The notes below the pieces were generated by a model. It was not told the DNA's origin and did not search any database. It saw nothing but the letters and a program-made list of their open reading frames with translations. A stretch of DNA of 39,884 nt, taken from the NCBI GenBank assembly GCA_002938035.1, contig PTLH01000006.1:1-39884 (forward strand), given 5' to 3'. The stretch comes from Alphaproteobacteria bacterium MarineAlpha3_Bin6 (GTDB lineage: Bacteria; Pseudomonadota; Alphaproteobacteria; Rhodospirillales; UBA2165). A program made the position numbers and the translations under genes. Below are positions 33,714 to 39,884 of the stretch, in pieces (position 1 is the first letter of the stretch; every line of letters begins with the position of its first letter).

Positions 33714-34543
33714 TCCCTAATACTGCGAGCTAACTGGCAAAACTGCTCAACGGTTAAATTTTCAGCCCGCAAGGTCGGATTTATACCCAATGATGGGAAG
33801 TCTAAATTGAATTTTTTCAGAGAAGATCGTAGCATTTTTCGTCGTTGATTAAACGCCGCAAAAGTGACCTTTTCCAATTTGAGCCAGTCCGCGGGTGCGC
33901 TTGGCTTGTCTCGTGGTAACAAAGTAACAACGCTAGAGACAACCTTGGGAGGAGGTACAAAGGCTAGGCTGTCAATATTAAACTGAATATTCACGTTACA
34001 AAGCCATTGGGTTATGACGGATAACCTGCCATATGCTTTGGTCGATGGTGAAGCGACTAACCTGTCCGCTACTTCCTTTTGAAATGTTAAAGTCATTTGG
34101 CTGATGGATTTGATCTTCTGGAGCCAACCGATCAGTAAAGGGATAGATATATTATAAGGTAGGTTTGCGACAATGTTAAACGGTTTTGAACTAATTTGGG
34201 AAAGATCTATATTCATAGCATCTGCCTCTACGATAATAAGGCTTTCGGAATAAAAGCTCTGCAGTTCAAGTAAAGCCGCTAGACATCTTGGGTCTTTTTC
34301 AATTGCGATTATTTTTTTTGCACCATTCATTAACAAGGAACGGGTTAGTCCTCCTGGGCCCGGTCCGATTTCAATTACAGTTGAGCCCTTTACATTTGCA
34401 ATCCTAGCAATTTTGTCAGTTAAATTAGTATCTAATAGAAAATGTTGACCTAGAGATCTTTTTGCATAAATCTCGTGCTTCGACATTACCTTGCGAAGTG
34501 TTGGAAGAAAATCTTGATCAGAGGAATTCTGATACTCACGCAC
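33710..34543 (-). CDS. rsmA: 16S rRNA dimethyladenosine transferase RsmA (KsgA)
   Basis: RsmA dimethylates two adjacent adenines in helix 45 of 16S rRNA, a late 30S-assembly checkpoint. The 277-residue protein has RSLGQHFLLD (about 29-38), SAM motif EIGPGPGGLT (58-67) and the catalytic NLPY at 127-130. The start is GTG (34541-34543), sharing its G with the pdxA TAG stop; the N-terminal LPTLRKVMSKHEIYAKRSLGQ matches family members, so the later ATG at 34486 would truncate conserved sequence. Stop codons of rsmA and gmk overlap. Confidence 0.96.
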   Translation of the reverse strand: MREYQNSSDQDFLPTLRKVMSKHEIYAKRSLGQHFLLDTNLTDKIARIANVKGSTVIEIGPGPGGLTRSLLMNGAKKIIAIEKDPRCLAALLELQSFYSESLIIVEADAMNIDLSQISSKPFNIVANLPYNISIPLLIGWLQKIKSISQMTLTFQKEVADRLVASPSTKAYGRLSVITQWLCNVNIQFNIDSLAFVPPPKVVSSVVTLLPRDKPSAPADWLKLEKVTFAAFNQRRKMLRSSLKKFNLDFPSLGINPTLRAENLTVEQFCQLARSIRD

Positions 34544-35568
34544 TAATTTACGACCTTGTAATGTTTTTCCGAACGATTTTTCAGCATTTGACTGGCTAGT
34601 TGGATAGCTGCAACTAGGCTAGTCTCCTGTGCGGTACCGGTACCTGAAATATCCAAAGCAGTGCCATGATCGGGAGAAGTTCGAATAAAAGGAAGACCCA
34701 ATGTTACATTAACAGCCCTTTCAAAGTCTAAAGTCTTTATGGGTATCAAGGCCTGATCATGGTACATGCATAACACCGCGTCATACTTATTTCTCGCTTC
34801 GGAATGAAATAGAGTATCTGCAGGAAGAGGACCATAGGTATCATATCCCATAATATTTAGTGTTTTGACAGCCGGTTCTATGATCATATTTTCTTCCTGG
34901 CCCATTGTTCCATCCTCACCGGCGTGGGGATTAAGACCTGCGATTGCCAGCTTAGGACGACTTATCCCAAAATCCTTTTTAAGAGCGGATAGTGTGGTTT
35001 CGGCCGTTTCAATGATCAATTTCGGAGAAAGCAGCCTAACTGCCTCCATCAAACTAACATGCCTAGTAACGGGTACTACTCTCAATTTTTCCGAATACAG
35101 CATCATAATTGGCTTAGAATTAACATTTGCAAGATGGGCTAAATATTCAGTGTGCCCGGGGAACGAAAATCCCATACTGTAAAGAACAGATTTTTGGATA
35201 GGATTGGTTACTACCGCACCAACTTTTCCAGAGAGGGCTAAGGTTGCAGCCTTTGTTATGGAACTGATGACTGCTGTTCCATTAGCCGGATCGGGTTGTG
35301 TTATAGTCGATCTTACTCTTTTTCCTAATGGTAAAACCGGCAAACATTTTGAGAAGTAATTGAATGTCTCGTCAGGTTTATCAATTACAGCAATATCAAT
35401 TTTCCAACCCAAAGAGAGGGAAATTTCTCGTATGCGTTCGGGGTCATCGATGACAAAAAACGGCTGAAGCCGGCCATGGTGATCCCGCCATGCCTTAAGT
35501 GTAATTTCTGCGCTAATTCCGGCTGGTTCGCCCATAGTCAGAGCTATAGGGGATGAGCAGGTTTTCAT
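34543..35568 (-). CDS. pdxA: 4-hydroxythreonine-4-phosphate dehydrogenase PdxA
   Basis: PdxA oxidises 4-phosphohydroxy-L-threonine with NAD in the DXP-dependent pathway to pyridoxal phosphate, the cofactor of Alr. The 341-residue protein has TMGEPAGISAEI at the N-terminus, the metal ligands His170, His215 and His270 (offset by exactly 4 from the E. coli positions), GLNPHAGEDG, and SPDHGTALDISGTG near the end. Its ATG overlaps the surA stop by 4 bases (ATGA), and its stop shares a base with rsmA's start. The order surA-pdxA-rsmA is conserved across proteobacteria. Confidence 0.96.
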   Translation of the reverse strand: MKTCSSPIALTMGEPAGISAEITLKAWRDHHGRLQPFFVIDDPERIREISLSLGWKIDIAVIDKPDETFNYFSKCLPVLPLGKRVRSTITQPDPANGTAVISSITKAATLALSGKVGAVVTNPIQKSVLYSMGFSFPGHTEYLAHLANVNSKPIMMLYSEKLRVVPVTRHVSLMEAVRLLSPKLIIETAETTLSALKKDFGISRPKLAIAGLNPHAGEDGTMGQEENMIIEPAVKTLNIMGYDTYGPLPADTLFHSEARNKYDAVLCMYHDQALIPIKTLDFERAVNVTLGLPFIRTSPDHGTALDISGTGTAQETSLVAAIQLASQMLKNRSEKHYKVVN

Positions 35569-36863
35569 TCGCGTGTTTCGATAAATGCCGACCGCCTTAA
35601 ATCTAGCAACTCACGGCGGGAAATCAATTCAGCTCGCCGTTGGGAAATATATTGGGCAACCCTACGACGTGCCTTTTCTTCGTCTTCATCAAACGTTCTG
35701 CTGCAGACCATTAATATTAGAATTCCTGCTTTGCTCCGGATTGGATTACTTGCCTTGCCAATATCTAAATTCTGAGTTGCCTTCCTAATACTGGGTAACA
35801 AGTTCGATAACTTGACCCCTAGGATCTTACCCGTTTTAGGTATTCCAATCTCTTTTTCCAAGGCTTCCATATCTTTACAATTTTGTACACTTCTTGAAAT
35901 CGATTGTGCGAGTGTTAGCTGGGCCTGCACCTCTGATTTTGCCGCATTGTTTTTAAGAGGTAGTAATATCTGCTGTATTGAAACCGAAGTTTCACCCAAA
36001 ATAAGACCGTGCGCTAGTCTCTTGTTTTTTAGTAGGAGTATATAATATCCATCAGGGGCCTTGACCGGAACTGATAGTTCATCTCGTTGTAAATTTGATA
36101 TAATCTTTGCCAGGTTTGGATCTAGCTGATCTTCACGAATCCAACCTAAATTTCCATTTCGCGCTGCAGAAGCACTTTCGGAAAATGACCTAGCGACCTG
36201 ACCAAATGGTGTTCCGTCTTTGATTTGTTGATAAAGTCGGTTCACCAGTTGTTGCTCTTTAAGGTCTGATCTTCCCGCATCAAAAGAAATAAATATTTCG
36301 GCTACTAAGTACTCAGGCCTTCCTTTATAATTTCGTATCAAGCGGATCTGGGCATTGATGTTTTCTTCATCTAACTCGCCAGATTTTGCCAATTTATTCC
36401 GAATAATTTGACCCCAAGCAATTTTAGCTTCAACCTGTCGCTCGTAAGTGAGTGTATCCATATTATTCTTGTTCAGTAGTTTTGCCATGTTCCCTTTCAA
36501 CATTCCGTTTTGCTTTTCCACTTGACCAATAAACTCACCTATTTGTTTGCGGGAAACATTAATTTTTTTCTGCTTAGCTTGTTGAAGCATCAATTTTTGG
36601 TTGATGAGGTTATTTAGAATTCTGTATCGAATACGCTTTCTCTCGTTAGGGTTATTAGGTAATCCAGATGAGAATAATATAAAATCTATCCTAGACTGAA
36701 GGTCATAATCTGAGATTATTTCGTCATTGACGATAGCGACGATATTTAGAGACGACTGTCCGATTGCGGAAAATGCGAATGTAAGGCTTAGAAGAACCAA
36801 GGCGCAACTGACTATAAGATTTGTTTTAATTTTTGTACAAACACATGAAGAAGATATCTTCAT
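35565..36863 (-). CDS. surA: Periplasmic chaperone/peptidyl-prolyl isomerase SurA
   Basis: SurA escorts unfolded outer-membrane proteins through the periplasm to BAM, LptD being a major client. From the ATG at 36863 the protein has about 432 residues: a signal peptide (LIVSCALVLLSLTFAFSAIGQ), the SurA N domain (NIVAIVNDEIISDYDLQSRI), one clear parvulin domain (YLVAEIFISFD ... GNLGWIREDQLDPNLA), and a second, degenerate parvulin-like domain (VSIQQILLPL ... SKAGILILMVCSR). The ORF-track start at 36914 is a TTG inside the lptD end. An AGGA directly abuts the ATG, so translation may depend on lptD coupling. Confidence 0.92.
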   Translation of the reverse strand: MKISSSCVCTKIKTNLIVSCALVLLSLTFAFSAIGQSSLNIVAIVNDEIISDYDLQSRIDFILFSSGLPNNPNERKRIRYRILNNLINQKLMLQQAKQKKINVSRKQIGEFIGQVEKQNGMLKGNMAKLLNKNNMDTLTYERQVEAKIAWGQIIRNKLAKSGELDEENINAQIRLIRNYKGRPEYLVAEIFISFDAGRSDLKEQQLVNRLYQQIKDGTPFGQVARSFSESASAARNGNLGWIREDQLDPNLAKIISNLQRDELSVPVKAPDGYYILLLKNKRLAHGLILGETSVSIQQILLPLKNNAAKSEVQAQLTLAQSISRSVQNCKDMEALEKEIGIPKTGKILGVKLSNLLPSIRKATQNLDIGKASNPIRSKAGILILMVCSRTFDEDEEKARRRVAQYISQRRAELISRRELLDLRRSAFIETRE

Positions 36864-36891
36864 TCCTAATAATCCAAATTTAGATTTCCAT

Positions 36892-39033
36892 TTAGCCGTC
36901 TTTTGAAACACCAAATTTAGACTCCCCCAGCGTTTTAAAAGTTAGCTGAAAAAGTATTGTATCGCTTGGCTTCAGATCCCTATCAACGAAAAAATCTCGT
37001 TTTAATGTAGTGCTGAACGTGAAACATTCGCACTCAAAGGTGGCATTGAGGGCAATAGCCTGAAGATTACCTTCCTCCTGCAAGTTGTATCGGCCAGAGA
37101 GGCTGCCCCTCCATAGTCGGTTCAGTTGGGACTTAATTGAACCTGACAATTCATCCCTGCCGCCGAACTCAGAGTTTGGTTGAGACTCGAAAAATACATA
37201 GTTGGTTGTGGCTCTAAGTGCCGGTGGTCCAGCCGCCAATTGAACCTCATTCTTGCTGGGAGAAAGATCTTCATGGGATAATCTTGTTCTGTAATTTAAA
37301 TCAAAGTATTTACCAGGCGAGATATTTATTCTACTCACTATATCTGAGAAATTATCTTCCAGCCCGGAGCCTGGGCCGAAGGTGTCGTCGGATTTGATAC
37401 GATAACTCTGCCCCACAAAAAGGGAACTGCTGCCACCATTTTGCCCATAAGCTCCCCACTTGATACCGTAGCCAAGTCTTGGTCCTCCCTCAACGCGATC
37501 AAGACCGGTAAAGCGGTTCTCACTAAATACGTTGGTGTCATCAAATTCGAAGTCTACACTATCTTCATTTGGAATATCATTGGGGTTTCCACCATATGGG
37601 CTAATAATAAGTGAAGCCAAAGGTTCAAGTGTTTGGGTTACGCGACCGCGAGAATTTGACATTGGGTATCCCCAATTAACCGATGCTTGCGGATGAATTC
37701 GGCCACTAATGCCTTTGTTAGAACCCTGTCCGTTTGAATTGACCAAATTTGTAACATGGTACATGTCGCCGCGAATAGATAGATTTACATCAAGAACTTC
37801 ACCTAGTGAGCCAATTCGAGGCAGGTGCCAGCCATAACCAAGTGATAGCCGTTTAGTGTCGTTACCGTCAGTACGGGTAAGCGCTAACGCGTTAGCTGTA
37901 ATTGAGTTTGTAGCGCCTAACCTATTTGGTCTGCTAATATGGCTGAAATCTAGCATTGGCAGGACGATGGGTATTTCTCCTGGGTCATCTGTCTCCTGCA
38001 ATCCTTGAAAATAGTACGAGTCAATTTTTAAATAATCGCGGCCTTTAAATGCCTCCCCAAAGGCCCTTGTCGTCATATCTGGCCTTGATGAAATCTTATA
38101 ACGTCTCATATACGTGTCATCAATTGCTCTTTGTATATCAATTCCCATTCGCCAGACATCGTTAACATTCTTCCGATATTTGGTGTCAATGTGGCCAAAT
38201 AGATCGTCATTTGAATCAAGGGTAATGCTAGTATCGCTTTCTAGCCGACTGTTGGGGCCAATGTCTCGGTATTCAGCAGCTAAATGGACCCTTTCTTTCG
38301 ATGTAAACGTGGGCGTAATCGTCAGGTCTTTATTTGCTGCAATATCAAAAAAATAGGGAGTTGAGAGTGTGGGTCCCAATGCCGATGAACTACCGAAGCT
38401 TGGGGTAATGAATCCGGATTTTCGCTTAACTGTCGGGTCTGGGTGGTAAAAGAAAGGAATGTAAGCGATTGGGACACCAAAGAGTTCTAGATATGCGTCT
38501 GTGTATTCAATTACCTGCTCTTTTTCATCGTGAACTACCTTTTTTGCCTTTAACTGCCATAAAGGTTTGTCGTCTGATTGATCAGCGCAGTCTTGACAAG
38601 GAGAATATACAGCGTTTCGCATTTCCGTAGAAATTCCGGCAGACCTGCGTGCTCCAGTAGCTGCGATTCTTGAGTTATCGGAAAGTCTAATTCTTAGGTC
38701 TCTAATAATTCCGTCTTTTAAATCACCAGTGAGTTTCATCGTTTCAGCAAATAAAACGTTTCCCGAAGCCTCTAATAGGCTTACTCCCCCGGTAGCAGTC
38801 ACAACATTTTCTATTTGGTTGTACGTTACAGAGTTGGCTATGAGGACCCGCTGTTCATGAGAAACCTCAACGTTTCCAGTGGCTCTAACAATTCCGCTTT
38901 TTTTGTCGTGGGTTACTTCATTAGCTGAAAAAAGCAGTGGTCGGTTGCCGGATTGCAGGTCCTGTCCTGCAACTAAGAATGGAACCAAGGCTATCCCAAG
39001 AGTTTGGATCATTATTAATCGAAATTTATTCAT
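36892..39033 (-). CDS. lptD: LPS-assembly outer-membrane protein LptD
   Basis: LptD is the barrel that, with LptE, inserts LPS into the outer leaflet. From ATG 39033 it has about 713 residues: a signal peptide (LIMIQTLGIALVPFLVAG), an OstA/LptA-like jellyroll (VTHDKKSGIVRATGNVEVSHEQ), and a large OstA_C barrel with many alternating strands. Two cysteine pairs are present: PCQDC (146 and 149 in this numbering), after the jellyroll, and ECEC (668 and 670) in a late strand. They are the likely partners for the inter-domain disulfides needed for LptD function. The ORF-track extension to 39105 runs into lptG and is rejected; the ATG lies 5 bases after the lptG stop. No lptE is in the window. Confidence 0.94.
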   Translation of the reverse strand: MNKFRLIMIQTLGIALVPFLVAGQDLQSGNRPLLFSANEVTHDKKSGIVRATGNVEVSHEQRVLIANSVTYNQIENVVTATGGVSLLEASGNVLFAETMKLTGDLKDGIIRDLRIRLSDNSRIAATGARRSAGISTEMRNAVYSPCQDCADQSDDKPLWQLKAKKVVHDEKEQVIEYTDAYLELFGVPIAYIPFFYHPDPTVKRKSGFITPSFGSSSALGPTLSTPYFFDIAANKDLTITPTFTSKERVHLAAEYRDIGPNSRLESDTSITLDSNDDLFGHIDTKYRKNVNDVWRMGIDIQRAIDDTYMRRYKISSRPDMTTRAFGEAFKGRDYLKIDSYYFQGLQETDDPGEIPIVLPMLDFSHISRPNRLGATNSITANALALTRTDGNDTKRLSLGYGWHLPRIGSLGEVLDVNLSIRGDMYHVTNLVNSNGQGSNKGISGRIHPQASVNWGYPMSNSRGRVTQTLEPLASLIISPYGGNPNDIPNEDSVDFEFDDTNVFSENRFTGLDRVEGGPRLGYGIKWGAYGQNGGSSSLFVGQSYRIKSDDTFGPGSGLEDNFSDIVSRINISPGKYFDLNYRTRLSHEDLSPSKNEVQLAAGPPALRATTNYVFFESQPNSEFGGRDELSGSIKSQLNRLWRGSLSGRYNLQEEGNLQAIALNATFECECFTFSTTLKRDFFVDRDLKPSDTILFQLTFKTLGESKFGVSKDG

Positions 39034-39038
39034 TTGAA

Positions 39039-39884
39039 CTAACCATCTTCGAGATGGAACACCATTGCAAGTCCCAATAAAGCACTGATACCTGCAGGGG
39101 CCCATGCGGCAAGTACAATTGGGATACTCTCCCTTAATCCTAGTGCGGAAACAACATCCAAAAAGAAAAAGAGGAAAAAACCGGTCAGAATACCACCAAT
39201 TATCATAATGCTCGTCCTGGACCTTGGTGATTGTTTTAAAGTAAATGTTGCCGCTATTAAAACCATTGCAAGTAATAACAGCGGTGTGGCTAGCAATGAA
39301 TGCCAGTAGAGCCTATGTCTGACAGCTGAAAATCCCGCTTTATCAAGATTAGAAATGAAGTCAGGTAGGCTCCAAAATGAGAGAGTTTCAGGTGGAGAAA
39401 AACTATCGTGAAGGTTGTTGAGTGTTATATCTGTAGGTAACCAATGTTCCTTTTTATGCATAGGTAATTCTTTATCTCGTTCATGTATCCAAACATCCGA
39501 GAGGAGCCAAAATCCATCTTCTAGCTCGGCTTTAATGGCGCTCAGTCTTTGCCGGTATTTGTTCGAACCTTGGTAACTAAAAATAGTAACGTCTTTAAGT
39601 TTAATAGAATTTTTACTCAGGTCTAATGTTGTGGAGTGAATTACCGATTGATTTTGTTTATTTGTCTCCCTTAGCCATAGTCCATTTGGAGATAAAGCAA
39701 GTAAGTTTGTTTGTCCCTTAATATGGATTGCATTGAGACGATCAAATTTAGACAACAGTGCTGAAGCTAAAGGATTTAATGCGGTAATTTGCAACGTACC
39801 GAGGATAAGCGCTAAGCCCAAAACGGGTAAGAGGAATTGCCATGCTGAAATACCAGACGCGCGCGCCACCACTAACTCATGGTT
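39039..39884 (-). CDS. lptG: LPS export ABC transporter permease LptG (5' part beyond window)
   Basis: The frame is open to the window edge, beginning with NHELVVARASGISAWQFLLPVL, a classic LptF/LptG segment following TM3. The ORF-track start (GTG at 39872) is internal. About 281 residues are visible of an expected ~360: one TM, a periplasmic beta-jellyroll (about 55-155), then three C-terminal TMs (LATPLLLLAMVLIAATF, MIIGGILTGFFLFFFLDVV, IVLAAWAPAGISALLGLAMVF). LptG forms the LptB2FG extractor that feeds LPS to LptA and LptD. I call LptG rather than LptF because it directly precedes lptD, where lptF-lptG-lptD is the usual order. Confidence 0.9.
   Translation of the reverse strand, partial: NHELVVARASGISAWQFLLPVLGLALILGTLQITALNPLASALLSKFDRLNAIHIKGQTNLLALSPNGLWLRETNKQNQSVIHSTTLDLSKNSIKLKDVTIFSYQGSNKYRQRLSAIKAELEDGFWLLSDVWIHERDKELPMHKKEHWLPTDITLNNLHDSFSPPETLSFWSLPDFISNLDKAGFSAVRHRLYWHSLLATPLLLLAMVLIAATFTLKQSPRSRTSIMIIGGILTGFFLFFFLDVVSALGLRESIPIVLAAWAPAGISALLGLAMVFHLEDG

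Noticed and set aside
39034-39105. 24-codon N-terminal extension of lptD
   Set aside because: It lies wholly within the lptG 3' end, contains no signal-peptide features, and a proper signal peptide begins at ATG 39033.
1-39884. CRISPR arrays, tRNA/rRNA genes, insertion sequences, prophage or known defence genes
   Set aside because: None could be seen: no spaced direct repeats other than the EF-hand duplication, no tRNA-like clover leaf in the gaps, and no transposase or integrase among the ORFs. A tRNAscan or Infernal run would be decisive for RNAs.

Overview
The window reads as chromosomal DNA of an alphaproteobacterium. This rests on two gene runs typical of that class: rpsF-rpsR-DUF2232-rplI ... 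dnaB ... alr-radA-cvpA-purF-SDR, and fabD-fabG-acpP-fabF-mltG-yicC-gmk facing lptG-lptD-surA-pdxA-rsmA. An envelope-assembly group (yfgM-bamB-der) and a carbon-monoxide-dehydrogenase-like tail (coxM-coxD-coxE) fit an aerobic Gram-negative, perhaps a marine Rhodospirillales or SAR116-type lineage. The lineage is inference; no 16S or marker search was possible.

Layout. 1-2960 (+): 3' end of a molybdenum hydroxylase FAD subunit, a perfect 12-bp hairpin, then a MoxR ATPase and a VWA protein (CoxD/CoxE type). 3051-6456 (-): der, bamB and a YfgM-like TPR protein, behind a plausible sigma70 promoter. 6724-7086 (+): a small cysteine-containing lipoprotein. 7448-12328 (-): a two-gene RND efflux system whose periplasmic adaptor carries four EF-hand loops in a duplicated N-terminal block. 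12538-18227 (-): SDR, purF, cvpA, radA, alr. 18228-21381: a gene-poor stretch and a plus-strand MMPL/RND exporter lying between alr and dnaB. 21515-27050 (-): dnaB, cfa, rplI, DUF2232, rpsR, rpsF. 27350-33713 (+): the fatty-acid synthesis cluster, then mltG, yicC and gmk. 33710-39884 (-): rsmA, pdxA, surA, lptD and the 3' part of lptG, converging on gmk with overlapping stop codons.

How the genes work together. Much of the window concerns envelope building. fabD/fabG/acpP/fabF make acyl chains, cfa modifies membrane lipids, alr and mltG serve peptidoglycan, lptG/lptD export LPS, and surA/bamB fold outer-membrane proteins such as LptD. The rest is housekeeping: ribosomal proteins, the replicative helicase, recombination, purine and pyridoxal-phosphate synthesis, rRNA methylation and GMP kinase. 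Genes are tightly packed with stop/start overlaps (surA-pdxA, pdxA-rsmA, purF-SDR, DUF2232-rplI) and several GTG/TTG starts.

The most unusual item is the RND adaptor with four canonical EF-hand loops, made by a 222-bp-period tandem duplication whose 112-nt core copies differ only at synonymous positions. I saw no tRNA, rRNA, CRISPR array, insertion sequence or phage gene.
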